A stretch of DNA of 64,000 bases from Tatumella saanichensis (GCF_000439375.1 NZ_ATMI01000011.1:37078-101077); one strand, 5' to 3'; positions 37,335 to 49,080 are shown, counted from the first letter of the stretch. Numbers and translations are program-made. Notes: a model not told the origin generated them from the letters alone.

Positions 37335-38162
37335 ATGAAAAAACACCGCGCTTTTCTGAAGTGGGCAGGGGGAAAATATCACCTGCTGGATGACATTCGT
37401 CGGCATCTCCCCGAGGGAGATTGCTTGATCGAACCCTTTGTCGGGGCCGGATCAGTATTCCTAAATACCGATTATGAGCGTTATCAACTCTCTGATATCA
37501 ATAGTGATCTAATCAATCTCTATAATATTATTAAGACCAATAGTAGTGGCTTTATTGCGGATGCTCGACAGCTTTTCACCAAACAGTCGAATGATCCAGA
37601 AGTGTACTACGCTCGACGTGTGGCCTTTAACCGTAGCCAAGATGCCTATGAACGGGCACTGTTGTTTCTCTATTTGAACCGTCATGGCTATAACGGCCTG
37701 TGTCGCTATAACCTAAAGGGTGAATTCAATGTGCCCTTCGGTCGCTATGTAAAGCCTTACTTTCCCGAAGCTGAAATGCTGTGGTTTGCTGAACGGGCGC
37801 AGAAAGCGACGTTTTTCTGTCAGTCCTATTCTGAATCAATGCTGCAGGCCCAAGCTGGCTCGGTGGTCTATTGTGACCCACCTTATGCCCCGCTATCTGC
37901 AACTGCCAGCTTTACTGCCTATCACACCAACAGTTTCAGTCTGAAAGAGCAGATGCATCTGGCAGAGTTGGCCGCAAAACTGGCAAAAGAAAATCAGGTG
38001 CCTGTGTTAATCTCTAACCATGATACGGAGCTGACACAACAGTGGTATCAGCAAGCGATAAAACATGTGGTAACCGCGCGCCGTTCCATCAGCCGCAATA
38101 TTAACGGGCGTACAAAAGTCAATGAGCTGCTGGCGCTCTACCCACATACCGGGCAGGGTTAG
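37335..38162 (+). CDS. dam: DNA adenine methylase Dam
   Basis: Methylates N6 of adenine in GATC, directing mismatch repair and controlling replication timing. 275 residues (E. coli 278). Group alpha order of motifs: FxGxG-like FVGAGS at 35-40 (SAM binding), then the target-recognition region, and DPPY at 181-184 (catalysis). N-terminal [14 protein letters not shown] is as in E. coli. The ribosome site is weak. rpe follows 32 bases later, matching the dam-rpe-gph-trpS superoperon. Confidence 0.97.
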   Translation: MKKHRAFLKWAGGKYHLLDDIRRHLPEGDCLIEPFVGAGSVFLNTDYERYQLSDINSDLINLYNIIKTNSSGFIADARQLFTKQSNDPEVYYARRVAFNRSQDAYERALLFLYLNRHGYNGLCRYNLKGEFNVPFGRYVKPYFPEAEMLWFAERAQKATFFCQSYSESMLQAQAGSVVYCDPPYAPLSATASFTAYHTNSFSLKEQMHLAELAAKLAKENQVPVLISNHDTELTQQWYQQAIKHVVTARRSISRNINGRTKVNELLALYPHTGQG

Positions 38163-38194
38163 CCGTCTCTGATCATACTTATCTGGAGAATCGA

Positions 38195-38878
38195 ATGAAA
38201 GACTACCTGATCGCACCCTCCATTCTGTCGGCAGATTTTGCCCGACTGGGTGAAGATACGGTAAAAGCTCTGGCAGCCGGAGGGGATGTGGTTCATTTCG
38301 ATGTGATGGATAACCATTACGTGCCCAACCTGACTATGGGGCCGATGGTCCTTAAGTCACTGCGTGATTACGGCATCACCGCTCCCATCGATGTCCATCT
38401 GATGGTCAAACCTGTGGACAGCCTGATACCGCAGTTTGCCAAAGCCGGTGCCAGCTATATCACCTTCCATCCTGAAGCTTCAGAACATATCGATCGCTCT
38501 TTACAGTTAATCAAAGAACATGGCTGTAAAGCGGGTTTAGTGTTTAACCCAGCGACACCCTTGAACTATCTTGATTATGTGATGGATAAGGTTGACGTGA
38601 TATTGCTCATGTCAGTGAACCCGGGCTTTGGTGGTCAGAGTTTCTTGCCTTCGACGCTGCATAAGTTACGTGAAGTGCGTAAGCGTATTGACCAAAGCGG
38701 CTTTGATATTCGCCTCGAAGTGGATGGTGGCGTGAAAACCGATAACATTGGCCAGATTGCCGCCGCGGGCGCGGATATGTTCGTTGCCGGTTCTGCCATT
38801 TTTGGCCAGTCAGACTACAAAAAAGTGATCGATGATATGCGTCGAGAACTGGAGACGGCGAATGGCTCCTTTCACTGA
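38195..38878 (+). CDS. rpe: Ribulose-phosphate 3-epimerase Rpe
   Basis: Interconverts ribulose-5-phosphate and xylulose-5-phosphate in the pentose phosphate pathway. 227 residues (E. coli 225), TIM barrel. Motifs: [14 protein letters not shown] at 7-20, [15 protein letters not shown] near 33-47, [12 protein letters not shown] near 140-151, and EVDGGVK near 176. GGAGA precedes the ATG. The end overlaps gph by 17 bases. Confidence 0.97.
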   Translation: MKDYLIAPSILSADFARLGEDTVKALAAGGDVVHFDVMDNHYVPNLTMGPMVLKSLRDYGITAPIDVHLMVKPVDSLIPQFAKAGASYITFHPEASEHIDRSLQLIKEHGCKAGLVFNPATPLNYLDYVMDKVDVILLMSVNPGFGGQSFLPSTLHKLREVRKRIDQSGFDIRLEVDGGVKTDNIGQIAAAGADMFVAGSAIFGQSDYKKVIDDMRRELETANGSFH

Positions 38879-39539
38879 TATTCGCGGCCTGGCCTTTGAT
38901 CTCGACGGTACCCTAAGTGACAGCATTCCTGGCTTGGCTGAGGCAGTCGATCAGGCATTAGAAGCCATGGGGCTGCCCCCAGCCGGTAAAGCGCACGTGA
39001 CCACTTGGGTCGGCAACGGTGCAGATATTCTGATGCAACGCGCGCTGCTCCATGCCCTCGGGCGTCAGCCTGACACAGCCGAGTCTGCACGTGGCCGGGA
39101 ACTGTTTGACCGCTTCTATGCACAGACTGCCGAAACCGGCAGTGGCTTATTTCCGGGTGTCCGCCAGACCTTGGAAACACTGCGCCAGCGGGGATTGCCG
39201 TTGGCGATAGTGACCAATAAACCAACGCCGTTTGTGTCGCCGTTCTTAGAGTCACTGGGAATTGCTGAAGAATTTTCGTTGGTCATCGGTGGCGATGATG
39301 TGCCACAGAAGAAGCCCCATCCGGCGGCGCTGTTTTTGGTTCTCGGGCATTTCGGCCTACTGCCACATCAGTTATTGTTTATCGGTGATTCACGTAATGA
39401 TATTCAGGCGGCAAAAGCCGCTGGCGTACCCTGTGTCGGCCTGACCTACGGCTACAACTATGGCGAACCTATCTCGGAGAGCCATCCGGATCAGGTACTG
39501 GATACGTTTGACCAACTTTTGCCCGCACTTGGGCTGTAA
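38862..39539 (+). CDS. gph: Phosphoglycolate phosphatase Gph
   Basis: HAD-family phosphatase of 2-phosphoglycolate, notably that released in repair of DNA 3' ends. 225 residues, shorter than E. coli (252): an insertion in the cap domain and a C-terminal tail are missing. HAD motif [12 protein letters not shown] near 10-20; motif II VTNKPTP near 117; motif III K in KKPHPAA near 150; motif [16 protein letters not shown] near 173. Start ATG at 38862 has GGAG nine bases upstream inside rpe. Confidence 0.94.
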   Translation: MAPFTDIRGLAFDLDGTLSDSIPGLAEAVDQALEAMGLPPAGKAHVTTWVGNGADILMQRALLHALGRQPDTAESARGRELFDRFYAQTAETGSGLFPGVRQTLETLRQRGLPLAIVTNKPTPFVSPFLESLGIAEEFSLVIGGDDVPQKKPHPAALFLVLGHFGLLPHQLLFIGDSRNDIQAAKAAGVPCVGLTYGYNYGEPISESHPDQVLDTFDQLLPALGL

Positions 39540-39557
39540 CGAATCAGGAAGAAATTT

Positions 39558-40568
39558 ATGAGTAAACCCATTGTTTTTAGTGGCGCGCAGCCTTCAGGTG
39601 AATTAACCATTGGTAATTACATGGGGGCGCTTCGTCAATGGGTGCAGATGCAGGATGATTATCACTGTATCTACTGTATTGTTGACCAGCATGCCATCAC
39701 TGTTCGTCAGGATCCGCAAGCGCTGCATAAAGCGACCCTGGATACCTTGGCGTTGTATTTGGCCTGTGGGATTGATCCTGAGAAATCGACCATTTTCGTC
39801 CAGTCACATGTGCCGGAACACGCCCAACTTTCTTGGTTACTGAACTGCTACACCTATTTTGGTGAATTGAGTCGTATGACGCAGTTTAAGGATAAATCCT
39901 CACGCTATGCGGAAAATATCAATGCGGGTCTGTTTGACTACCCAGTACTGATGGCGGCTGATATTCTGCTGTACCAGACCAATCAGGTGCCCGTCGGAGA
40001 AGACCAGAAGCAGCATCTGGAACTGAGCCGCGATATTGCCCAGCGCTTTAACGCGATTTATGGCGATATCTTCCGTATTCCGGAACCATTTATTCCTAAA
40101 TCTGGTGCCCGCGTGATGTCCTTGCTGGAACCGACTAAAAAAATGTCGAAATCGGACGATAACCGGAATAACGTGATCGGTTTACTGGAAGACCCGAAAT
40201 CGGTAGTGAAGAAAATTAAACGAGCGGTGACTGACTCCGATGAGCCACCAGTGGTCCGTTATGATGTGAAAAACAAGCCAGGTGTTTCTAACCTGTTGGA
40301 TATCCTGTCTGGGGTGACCGGACAGTCGGTCACTGAATTGGAGCAACAATTCAGCGACAAAATGTATGGTCACCTGAAGGGCGCGGTAGCCGATGCAGTA
40401 TCCGGTATGGTCGAAGAGTTGCAGCAACGTTTTAATCATTTCCGCAATGATGAGCAATTGCTGAATCAGATCATGAAAGACGGGGCAGAGAAGGCCAGTC
40501 AGCGTGCTCGCGAGACCTTGGATAAGGTCTACAAAGCAGTAGGATTTGTTGCCCGACCAGGTAATTAA
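39558..40568 (+). CDS. trpS: Tryptophanyl-tRNA synthetase TrpS
   Basis: Charges tRNA-Trp. 336 residues (E. coli 334). Class Ic synthetase: the HIGH-equivalent TIGN at 17-20, KMSKS at 195-199, and [10 protein letters not shown] near 147-156 for tryptophan binding. The ATG follows AGGAAGAAATTT. It ends the superoperon at a strong terminator; in E. coli yhfA-side and nir-cysG genes follow instead of tsgA directly. Confidence 0.97.
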   Translation: MSKPIVFSGAQPSGELTIGNYMGALRQWVQMQDDYHCIYCIVDQHAITVRQDPQALHKATLDTLALYLACGIDPEKSTIFVQSHVPEHAQLSWLLNCYTYFGELSRMTQFKDKSSRYAENINAGLFDYPVLMAADILLYQTNQVPVGEDQKQHLELSRDIAQRFNAIYGDIFRIPEPFIPKSGARVMSLLEPTKKMSKSDDNRNNVIGLLEDPKSVVKKIKRAVTDSDEPPVVRYDVKNKPGVSNLLDILSGVTGQSVTELEQQFSDKMYGHLKGAVADAVSGMVEELQQRFNHFRNDEQLLNQIMKDGAEKASQRARETLDKVYKAVGFVARPGN

Positions 40569-40607
40569 ATCAACCTCTACCCGTCGCTGACGGCACCGAA
40601 TCTTAAG

Positions 40608-40631
40608 CCACCGCTTGTCGGTGGTTTTTTT
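40608..40631 (+). terminator. Rho-independent terminator of trpS
   Basis: CCACCG (40608-40613), loop CTTGT, CGGTGG (40619-40624), seven Ts (40625-40631). Confidence 0.92.
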
Positions 40632-40640
40632 ATGCATAAA

Positions 40641-40664
40641 AAACGCCGGATGACCGGCGTTTTT
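40641..40664. terminator. Bidirectional terminator between trpS and tsgA
   Basis: AAACGCCGG (40641-40649), loop ATGA, CCGGCGTTT (40654-40662), with A-run before and T-run after. It ends tsgA on the minus strand and backs up the trpS terminator. Confidence 0.9.
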
Positions 40665-40680
40665 CTCTTACCTCATACCG

Positions 40681-41862
40681 TTATGAGGTAACTGTGGCCG
40701 CGTGCTGACGATGTTTCGTCACCAGGCCCAACAATAGACAGAGTACAAAGACCACCGCATACAGGCCGTTAGCGGTCTGCAGGGCAGCCAGCAGACCGTA
40801 TTGCTGGACGATAGGACCGGTAACCACAAAGGTCAGCATAGTGCCAACGGTGCCGCAGGTCAGGATAAAGTTGACCAACTTCGGTGAAGAAACTCGGGTC
40901 TGTTGTGAACCAAGGGTAATAATGGTGGTGTAGATCGCACTTGAGCAGAAGCCCAGCGCCATGATCACCCAGTGCAGCATGGAGGCATCTTGTTCGCGGG
41001 TAAACCAGTACATCAGTAGGGTGGCTAAGGCGGTGATCACCACTAAGATTTTCTGCAGATCCGTAAAGCGTAGGATCACACTGAAGACCCACATGCCAAC
41101 CATATAGGCTGTCCAGAAGTTACCAACGAGTTTACCGGCATTATCAATCGACATGCCGGCACTTTTGGTCGCATATTCAGGGATCCAGGAGATAAAGCCC
41201 AGTTGCCCCAGAATATAGCAGAGCGCTGCCAGTGCCAGCAGATAAACACCGGTACCCCATTTTTCTTTAGCCACTGGTTGTTGCGTCGCGTGTTTCTGTA
41301 ATACCGGAAATTCTACTGTCAGGGTGAGGATAAAAATAGCGACATAAATAACCCCAATACAGCAATAGACCCAATACCATGGCAGATGACGTGCCAGCAG
41401 GATACCGGCAATGATCGGAAATAGAGTACCGGCCATACTGAAAAAGGAGTCGGTAAACAGCAAGCGTGAGCCGCGCTGACGGCCTTCATACAGGTGCGTG
41501 ATCAGGAAGGTACCGATCGACATGGTGATCCCGCTGACGACGCCCAGAACAAACATACAGGCGGAGAACAGCACCAGACTATGGCCGGTCATCAAGCCGG
41601 CAATGGCCAGCAGCATTAATACAAAGCCGAAAATCAGCTGTCGTTTCAGTGGGATAATTTCCATCAGCCAGGCATTCAGGAAGATAGAGACGAGAATACC
41701 AGCATTGAGGAAGGTAAAGGTATTACTGATCCCTGCCACCGGAACATTGAAATATTGAGCGATATTGTCGAGGACCATCCCGGTCACAATGACTAATGCG
41801 CCAGTCAGCGCATAAGAAAGAAAACTTATCCAGGTAAGGCCAATTCGGTTGGTCTTTGTCAT
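40681..41862 (-). CDS. tsgA: Major facilitator superfamily protein TsgA
   Basis: Twelve-span MFS membrane protein, transport substrate unknown; reported as selenite-induced in Salmonella. 393 residues as in E. coli, starting at the ATG at 41862 (AGGGTG upstream; the GTG four codons earlier is less likely). Conserved blocks: [38 protein letters not shown], and loop 2-3 with RRQL replaced by KRQL. It is divergent from ppiA, sharing a region with a strong CRP-like site. Confidence 0.94.
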   Translation of the reverse strand: MTKTNRIGLTWISFLSYALTGALVIVTGMVLDNIAQYFNVPVAGISNTFTFLNAGILVSIFLNAWLMEIIPLKRQLIFGFVLMLLAIAGLMTGHSLVLFSACMFVLGVVSGITMSIGTFLITHLYEGRQRGSRLLFTDSFFSMAGTLFPIIAGILLARHLPWYWVYCCIGVIYVAIFILTLTVEFPVLQKHATQQPVAKEKWGTGVYLLALAALCYILGQLGFISWIPEYATKSAGMSIDNAGKLVGNFWTAYMVGMWVFSVILRFTDLQKILVVITALATLLMYWFTREQDASMLHWVIMALGFCSSAIYTTIITLGSQQTRVSSPKLVNFILTCGTVGTMLTFVVTGPIVQQYGLLAALQTANGLYAVVFVLCLLLGLVTKHRQHAATVTS

Positions 41863-41972
41863 AGTTATTGACACCCTAATATATTGAAAGACGGTAGTTA
41901 TACTGAATACCCGGAGAGTGAACCGTGATCCGGATGATTAATCAATGCAATAATTTGACCATGTTTCATAAA

Positions 41973-41994
41973 AAATGTGATTCAGTTCAAATTT
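41973..41994. promoter_or_regulatory. Strong CRP-like site between tsgA and ppiA
   Basis: AAATGTGA (41973-41980), six bases, TCAAATTT (41987-41994): fifteen of the sixteen outer positions match the ideal AAATGTGA-N6-TCACATTT. ppiA is CRP-regulated in E. coli, and tsgA would be affected from the other side. Confidence 0.75.
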
Positions 41995-42119
41995 TACTGT
42001 TATAGGGCTCGCCACTAGTGAAGGCTGCCATGACGATCCTGGTAAAGCGCTGGTTCTCTCTAGGTTATATCTCTACAATGACCCACATTGCAGAAAACCA
42101 CTTTAGTCAGGGAGTTTGT

Positions 42120-42683
42120 ATGTTGAAACGTAGTTTAGCGGCCGCCTTCGCGTTATTGGCGCTCTCTTCATTTTCTGGAACGGCGCTGGCCGCGACCCAT
42201 GTCTTAATGACCACCACTGCGGGTAACATTGAACTAGAGCTGAACGACCAGAAAGCGCCGGTCACCGTGAAAAACTTCCTTAGCTATGTTAATAGCGGCT
42301 TTTATAACAACACCATTTTTCACCGTGTGATCCCGGGCTTTATGATCCAAGGAGGCGGTTTTACGGCGGCTATGCAGCAAAAACCGACGGCTGCACCGAT
42401 CAAAAACGAAGCAGACAACGGTCTGCGTAACCTGCGCGGCACCATTGCTATGGCCCGTACGGCCGATCCGGACAGTGCGACTAGCCAGTTTTTTATCAAC
42501 GTCTCGGATAATGCTTTCCTCGATCATGGCCAGCGTGACTTCGGCTATGCGGTGTTCGGCCGAGTCGTGAAAGGGATGGATGTGGCGGATAAGATTTCTC
42601 AGGTCTCTACCACCACCAATGGGCCTTTCCAGAATGTGCCGACGAAACCGATCGTCATCACTTCGGTAAAAGTGGAACCTTAA
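42120..42683 (+). CDS. ppiA: Periplasmic peptidyl-prolyl cis-trans isomerase A (cyclophilin) PpiA
   Basis: Periplasmic cyclophilin assisting protein folding. 187 residues (E. coli 190). Signal peptide 1-24 ending TALA; mature domain with [20 protein letters not shown] (active-site Arg in FHRVI, about 72), GFMIQGGGF, and [14 protein letters not shown] with SATSQFFIN. Start at 42120 fixed by GGGAG and signal peptide; the frame extends 34 codons upstream without meaning. Confidence 0.96.
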   Translation: MLKRSLAAAFALLALSSFSGTALAATHVLMTTTAGNIELELNDQKAPVTVKNFLSYVNSGFYNNTIFHRVIPGFMIQGGGFTAAMQQKPTAAPIKNEADNGLRNLRGTIAMARTADPDSATSQFFINVSDNAFLDHGQRDFGYAVFGRVVKGMDVADKISQVSTTTNGPFQNVPTKPIVITSVKVEP

Positions 42684-42762
42684 TCGTCTGGCTGGGTCGC
42701 GGGTCGCTGTGGAGGCCCATACTCACTGTTACCGATTATCCCCCTGCCTGATAGAGAACCTC

Positions 42763-43344
42763 ATGTTACTGCTGATTGATAATTACGACTCGTTTACTTG
42801 GAATCTGTGTCAGTATTTTCAACAGACCGGAGTAGCAGTACGGGTGGTACGTAACGATGCGATCACCGTGCAGCAGATGAGTGAGTTACCTCTCAGCCAT
42901 CTGGTGATTTCTCCTGGCCCTTGTACCCCTGAGCAGTCAGGCGTCTCAATTGACGCAATCCGTTACTATGCCGGTAAAATCCCAGTACTGGGGGTCTGTC
43001 TCGGTCATCAAGCGATCGTTCGGGCGTTTGGCGGTCAGGTCGTGCGGGCGCATCAGCCGATGCATGGTAAAACGTCAATAATTTGCCATGATGGCCGAGG
43101 GGTGTTCTCCGGCCTCAATCAGCCTCTACGAGTGACTCGTTATCACTCATTGATCGCTGATCCCGACAGCTTACCGGACTGCCTGGAGATCAGCGCCCGT
43201 TATCAGCAACCGGGAAAGGCAGATGAGATTATGGCGATTAGACATCGCAGTCTGGCAATAGAGGGCGTACAGTTTCATCCGGAGAGTATTCTTAGCGAAC
43301 AGGGATTAGCGCTGTTAAAAAACTTTGTGGATCAGACGCGGTAA
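42763..43344 (+). CDS. pabA: Aminodeoxychorismate synthase component 2 PabA
   Basis: Glutamine amidotransferase subunit that supplies ammonia to PabB to make 4-amino-4-deoxychorismate for folate. 193 residues (E. coli 187). Catalytic Cys79 in LGVCLGHQ, with His and Glu in QFHPES near 171-175. N-terminal [13 protein letters not shown] is typical. AGAGAA precedes the ATG; an upstream extension of 18 codons is not homologous. In E. coli fic and yhfG lie between ppiA and pabA; here there are 79 bases only. TrpG is less likely from context. Confidence 0.95.
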   Translation: MLLLIDNYDSFTWNLCQYFQQTGVAVRVVRNDAITVQQMSELPLSHLVISPGPCTPEQSGVSIDAIRYYAGKIPVLGVCLGHQAIVRAFGGQVVRAHQPMHGKTSIICHDGRGVFSGLNQPLRVTRYHSLIADPDSLPDCLEISARYQQPGKADEIMAIRHRSLAIEGVQFHPESILSEQGLALLKNFVDQTR

Positions 43345-43356
43345 TGATTGCCTTAA

Positions 43357-44646
<1,290 letters not shown>

Positions 44647-44682
44647 CCCTCTATCGGTGGCGGCCTAGGGGTCGTCATCGGG

Positions 44683-46770
44683 TTATTTGCGACTTTCTTT
44701 ACGGCCTAGTAACCACTGTCCATGCATGGGCCGTTGTTGCCAGACAATCGCCGAAATCGTCTTCATCACTTTCAGGTGGCTAAGGATCTGGTTTAGTTGC
44801 CGTTCAACAATGGTCACTGGCCCGAGCGGTATTTTCACCTCTTCGTCCATCACATGGTTCCCATAGTCCCCTTCACCGTGAAAACTCAGTCGTTGCTGAC
44901 ATTGCTGTAGGGCAATTTCGCAGGACTGCAGATAGCGTTCTGCCAGTGCGGGGGTCAGCATGGTGTGCTCCCGGGATAGGGTAGTCAGAACATTAAGGTG
45001 CTCGACAATAAACTGGCTGTGGGTGACCCAAAGGTGCATTTCTTCGAGATATTCACTGTTAAAACCCGGTTCCTGCATCGCTTGGTTAAGGGAATTAAAT
45101 AGCGCATTATGCTGCTGATTGGCTTTAATACGCAGGGTCTCCGTCTCTTCCGGGTCCGGTGCGGTTCCTAAAAGAGCTTGTAATGCTTGCTGATAAGTCG
45201 CCAGCACATCCTGAGCATTCTGCCGCAACAGGGCGCTTTGCCATTGCGGCCATAACCACAGCATTCCAGCAAAAGAGATCAGGCAGCCGAGCAAGGTATC
45301 CAGCAGTCTCGGTACCAAGAAGTGTGCGCCATTGAGCGCTAGCAGTTGTAGGCTGTATACCGCGGTAACGGTGGTTCCGATAGTTGCCCAGCCATAATAC
45401 TGGCGGTTAAACAGATTACTAAACAGGGTCAGCACCAGCATAGTCAGCAGAATGGTCGGTTCTGGAGTGGCTAGCTGCAAGGACAAGGCGGCAATAATCA
45501 GCCCAGCAAAGGTACCGATTGCCCGGTGTTGTATCTTCACACGGGTCGCGGTATAGCTGTTCTGGCTGACCAGAATAATGGTCATTAGAACCCAATACGG
45601 TTTGGGCATATTCAGTGACAGTGCCAGGGTGCTGGCAATCATCAGCATAATGGAAAAACGCCCTGCGGTACGCAACGCCGTGGATTTAAAAGAGAGGTAA
45701 CTGCGCAGGGCTCTAAAAAAGGGGACGCGGCGCTTACTGTCAGCCATCAGCTCACGACGGTACAGAGGAGCCTGACTCTGTAACACTTTGGCTATTTTAC
45801 TGAAGTGGTACCAGTAAAAATTCCCCACCTGGTTCTCCGGATAATCGTGAGCCACGGCTTGCAGGTCATTCAGGGACTCACTCATCGAGAACTTAGCGGG
45901 GATCTGATGATATAGAATATTATCCGCCATGGTTCTAAGCTGCTCACAGGCCAGCTGCGCATTGTGGCGGATAATCTCCGCAGAGTGGCTATCACGGATC
46001 AATCCGATAACTTCCTCGGTCTCCGCCAGGGTAACCGAAATGTGCTCTTGGAGGTCTTCGGCCATCATAAAGGTACGGATCAGGTACCGTTCACGGCGAT
46101 TCTTTTCCGCCGACAGCATGTGAATTTGCTGATAAGCGGTGGTGATTAAATCCACCACTTTCTGCTGACGATTAAGCAACGCTGGCAAGGCTTTCTCGTG
46201 GTTTTCCACGGAGTCGGTGGTCAGGAGTTGATATTTGTCTTCGCAGTAATTGGCTAAGGCGCGATATAACAGGCTCAACGTCTCCCGCAACGGCTGGTCT
46301 TTGGACATCCTGAACCATAGCCAGTTAAACAGCCCGTACCACAGGGTTCCTCCCCCGTATAATAATGGCGGCCCCCATACTGGCATTCTGCCACTGAGAC
46401 TAAGGGTAAAGGTCATGGCGATCAGTGCGCCAGGCAGTAATCGGCCATACAACGGGCTGATTTCTCCACACACGCCAATAATCAGCGGTAGGGTGAAGAC
46501 GATAAAAGGCAGCGGAATATCGCGCAGCAGTAGCCATTGCAGCAGAAAGCTACTGCCAGCAAACAGCGCACCGCCGATCACAATTCGCTCAAAAAAACGG
46601 CGGTGAGGAGTATCCAGCCCAGAAATATTGCAACAGGCAGGGATCAGGGAGAACAGTAATCCTTTCTGCAGGTCACCGGCCAGCATGCCCAAAATAACCG
46701 GAAGGCAAACCACCAGTGTCTGGCGCAAGGCATAATTAACTTCCGGATGATAAATCAGTCTGCGCCACAT
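44683..46770 (-). CDS. yhfK: FUSC-family inner-membrane protein YhfK
   Basis: Predicted membrane protein of the FUSC/YccS-YhfK type (fusaric-acid-resistance-like), 695 residues (E. coli 696). Two blocks of hydrophobic helices, about 15-155 and 375-500, each followed by a cytosolic helical region, a duplicated architecture. Conserved N-terminus MWRRLIYHPEVNYALRQTL; WLWPQWQSALLRQNA near 510. A transport role (perhaps aromatic acids or stress efflux) is suggested by family only. The upstream ribosome site is poor. Confidence 0.93.
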   Translation of the reverse strand: MWRRLIYHPEVNYALRQTLVVCLPVILGMLAGDLQKGLLFSLIPACCNISGLDTPHRRFFERIVIGGALFAGSSFLLQWLLLRDIPLPFIVFTLPLIIGVCGEISPLYGRLLPGALIAMTFTLSLSGRMPVWGPPLLYGGGTLWYGLFNWLWFRMSKDQPLRETLSLLYRALANYCEDKYQLLTTDSVENHEKALPALLNRQQKVVDLITTAYQQIHMLSAEKNRRERYLIRTFMMAEDLQEHISVTLAETEEVIGLIRDSHSAEIIRHNAQLACEQLRTMADNILYHQIPAKFSMSESLNDLQAVAHDYPENQVGNFYWYHFSKIAKVLQSQAPLYRRELMADSKRRVPFFRALRSYLSFKSTALRTAGRFSIMLMIASTLALSLNMPKPYWVLMTIILVSQNSYTATRVKIQHRAIGTFAGLIIAALSLQLATPEPTILLTMLVLTLFSNLFNRQYYGWATIGTTVTAVYSLQLLALNGAHFLVPRLLDTLLGCLISFAGMLWLWPQWQSALLRQNAQDVLATYQQALQALLGTAPDPEETETLRIKANQQHNALFNSLNQAMQEPGFNSEYLEEMHLWVTHSQFIVEHLNVLTTLSREHTMLTPALAERYLQSCEIALQQCQQRLSFHGEGDYGNHVMDEEVKIPLGPVTIVERQLNQILSHLKVMKTISAIVWQQRPMHGQWLLGRKESRK

Positions 46771-46839
46771 CTGAATACGATCGCTGATAGAGGGTAAAAC
46801 CAGACACGGCAGCCGTCAGGCTACCGTGCAGATGGCAGG

Positions 46840-47472
46840 TTAACGGGTCCCGTAAACGACAATGGTTTTGCCGTGGGCAGAGATCAGATTCTGATCCTCC
46901 AGCATTTTCAGGATACGCCCGACGGTTTCACGAGAGCAGCCGACAATCTGGCCGATTTCCTGGCGGGTAATTTTTATCTGCATCCCGTCGGGATGGGTCA
47001 TCGCATCTGGCTGACGAGCCAAATTTAGCAGCGTCTGCGCGATACGACCGGTGACATCGAGGAAGGCCAAGTTACCGACTTTTTCCGACGTGACTTGTAA
47101 ACGACGGGCCATCTGGGCAGAAAGACGCACCAGAATTTCCGGGTTCACTTGGATCAGTTGGCGGAATTTCTTATAGGAGATCTCCGCTACTTCACAGGCG
47201 ACTTTCGCCCGCACCCAAGCGCTACGCTCTTGGCCTTCTTCGAACAGGCCCAATTCGCCGATAAAATCCCCTTGATTGAGGTAAGAAAGGATCATTTCTT
47301 TCCCTTCTTCATCCTTAATCAGTACTGCTACGGAGCCTTTGACAATATAGTAAAGGGTTTCCGCTTTCTCACCCTGATGGATGAGCGTACTTTTGGAGGG
47401 ATACTTATGAATATGACAATGGGACAGGAACCATTCTAGTGTAGGGTCTGTTTGTGGTTTACCGAGAACCAT
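46840..47472 (-). CDS. crp: cAMP receptor protein CRP
   Basis: Global cAMP-dependent transcription regulator. 210 residues; nearly identical to E. coli CRP from [14 protein letters not shown]. cAMP-binding beta-roll with [18 protein letters not shown] (about 72-89), hinge helix C, and a helix-turn-helix at 169-190 with Arg181/Glu182/Arg186 of [12 protein letters not shown] chose the ATG at 47472 with AGAGGA; the frame extends 21 codons upstream without homology. CRP-like sites in this window lie before gntK, glpD and tsgA/ppiA. Divergent from yhfA. Confidence 0.99.
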   Translation of the reverse strand: MVLGKPQTDPTLEWFLSHCHIHKYPSKSTLIHQGEKAETLYYIVKGSVAVLIKDEEGKEMILSYLNQGDFIGELGLFEEGQERSAWVRAKVACEVAEISYKKFRQLIQVNPEILVRLSAQMARRLQVTSEKVGNLAFLDVTGRIAQTLLNLARQPDAMTHPDGMQIKITRQEIGQIVGCSRETVGRILKMLEDQNLISAHGKTIVVYGTR

Positions 47473-47771
47473 TCTCTTTATCCTCTGTTGTAATCGTGCC
47501 TGAAAGTCAGGGGGTACATCCTGCCAGGCGATCAAGTCATAGGGTCTTTTTATCGGTAATCACGACAGTCGACCCGATATACTCCGAGTATTGCCTGTCG
47601 TTTTACCCTTGTTGTCATCCGGTAAAAAAAATTCTCACCTACTGTTTGTAGCACACACTGAGTAAACTGTCTCCTGTTGTCTGGCAGCGCTGCTGGTAAT
47701 GGCGGTGGATTGCCGTTTTCCGCGGGAAAGAGTACCCTGAAATCCATTTTGAAATATTGAGAGTGAAGATT
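47473..47771. promoter_or_regulatory. crp/yhfA divergent intergenic region
   Basis: About 300 bases with no gene, which must contain the crp promoter and a long crp leader. I could not find a convincing CRP palindrome for autoregulation or an unambiguous promoter. The weak pair TTGCCG-N17-TACCCT near 47712-47740 could serve yhfA. Confidence 0.35.
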
Positions 47772-48176
47772 ATGCAGGCACGGGTGAAATGGGTTGAAGG
47801 CTTAAGCTTTATCGGTGAATCCGCCTCTGGCCATCAGGTATTAATGGACGGTAATTCTGGGGATAAAGCACCCAGCCCGATGGAGATGGTATTGATGGCA
47901 ACCGGCAGTTGCAGCGCGATTGATGTCGTTTCTATCCTGCAGAAAGGTCGCCATGACGTGACAGACTGCGAAGTGAAACTGACATCGGAACGCCGCGAAG
48001 AAGCGCCACGTTTGTTTACCCATATTAATCTGCACTTTATTGTCACAGGACGTAATCTGACAGAAAATATTGTGGAACGTGCCGTCATGCTGTCTGCAGA
48101 AAAATATTGCTCTGTTTCATTAATGCTGGGCAAAGCAGCCGAGATTACTCACAGTTTTGAGGTGATCAACCTGTGA
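47772..48176 (+). CDS. yhfA: OsmC/Ohr-family protein YhfA
   Basis: Small OsmC-like protein of 134 residues, as in E. coli. Two redox cysteines of the family are present: Cys47 (TGSCSAID) and Cys113 (KYCSVSL), which in OsmC/Ohr reduce organic hydroperoxides; a peroxidase role for YhfA itself has not been shown. The ATG at 47772 has GTGAAG upstream. Divergent from crp, and ended by a perfect terminator overlapping the end of prkB. Confidence 0.93.
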   Translation: MQARVKWVEGLSFIGESASGHQVLMDGNSGDKAPSPMEMVLMATGSCSAIDVVSILQKGRHDVTDCEVKLTSERREEAPRLFTHINLHFIVTGRNLTENIVERAVMLSAEKYCSVSLMLGKAAEITHSFEVINL

Positions 48177-48181
48177 TCCGT

Positions 48182-48212
48182 CACTGAGTGCTACTGAGCA
48201 CTCAGTGTTTTT
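48182..48212 (+). terminator. Rho-independent terminator of yhfA
   Basis: CACTGAGTGCT (48182-48192), loop of four, AGCACTCAGTG (48197-48207), then TTTTT. Perfect 11-bp stem. Its right arm contains the stop codon of convergent prkB. Confidence 0.93.
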
Positions 48213-49080
48213 CTCCGAAATGGCGCTCTTCCATTAACCGTTTCACCAGCGGAGTCATGATCAGTTCCATCGCCAGCCCCATTTTTCCACCCGGGACCAC
48301 CAGCGTATTGATATGTGAGATAAACGAGCCCTGGATCATCGCTAGCAGATAGGGGAAGTTGATCTCTTCAATTCCGCGGAAATGGATCACGACAAAACTT
48401 TCATCCAATGACGGGATGGTTTTAGCGGCAAAGGGATTAGAGGTATCTACGGTCGGCACCCGCTGGAAATTGATATGGGTGCGGGAAAACTGCGGCGTAA
48501 TATAGTTTACATAGTCGTCCATGGAGCGTACCACCGAGTCCATGACGGCTTCCCGGGAATGGCTACGCTCACGGGTATCACGTACCAGTTTCTGGATCCA
48601 CTCTAGGTTAACAATCGGCACCACGCCGACCATCAAATCGACCTTATCCGCGACGTTGTGATGTTCTGTGACAATGCCGCCGTGTAGGCCTTCATAAAAC
48701 AGCACATCGGTATTGTCGGGTAACGGTTGCCAGGGGGTGAAAGTACCCGGAGCTTGTTTCCAGGGAACGGCCTCGTCATAGGTGTGCAGATATTTGCGGG
48801 AGCGACCAGTGCCGCAGCTGGCGTATTCGCTGAAGGTCTGTTCCAGTAACGCAAAGTCATTGGCATCGGAACCGAAATAGCTGATATGTTTACCTGCATC
48901 CCGCGCTTTGCGGATCATCACGTCCATTTCCGGGCGGCTATAGCGGTGAAAGCTGTCACCTTCCAACTCTGCAGCATGGATATTCAGTTGCTGAAAGATT
49001 TTACGAAAGGCGAGGCTGGTAGTGGTGGTGCCAGCGCCACTCGACCCCGTCACAGCAATAATTGGATGCCTGGCTGACAT
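48202..49080 (-). CDS. prkB: Phosphoribulokinase-like P-loop kinase PrkB
   Basis: P-loop kinase of the phosphoribulokinase/uridine kinase family; 292 residues (E. coli 289). Walker A-like VTGSSGAGTTTTS at 10-22, a glycine/threonine version of the P-loop. Further family blocks: ELEGDSFHRYSRPEMD near 38-53, YEGLHGG near 128, and NFQRVPTVDTSNPF near 205. The enterobacterial substrate is unknown; there is no Calvin cycle context. Follows yheT-yheU on the same strand, as in E. coli. Confidence 0.93.
   Translation of the reverse strand: MSARHPIIAVTGSSGAGTTTTSLAFRKIFQQLNIHAAELEGDSFHRYSRPEMDVMIRKARDAGKHISYFGSDANDFALLEQTFSEYASCGTGRSRKYLHTYDEAVPWKQAPGTFTPWQPLPDNTDVLFYEGLHGGIVTEHHNVADKVDLMVGVVPIVNLEWIQKLVRDTRERSHSREAVMDSVVRSMDDYVNYITPQFSRTHINFQRVPTVDTSNPFAAKTIPSLDESFVVIHFRGIEEINFPYLLAMIQGSFISHINTLVVPGGKMGLAMELIMTPLVKRLMEERHFGEKH

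Noticed and set aside
47473..47771. CRP autoregulatory site in the crp/yhfA spacer
   Set aside because: I looked for TGTGA-N6-TCACA-like sequences and found only half-sites, so no site is annotated.
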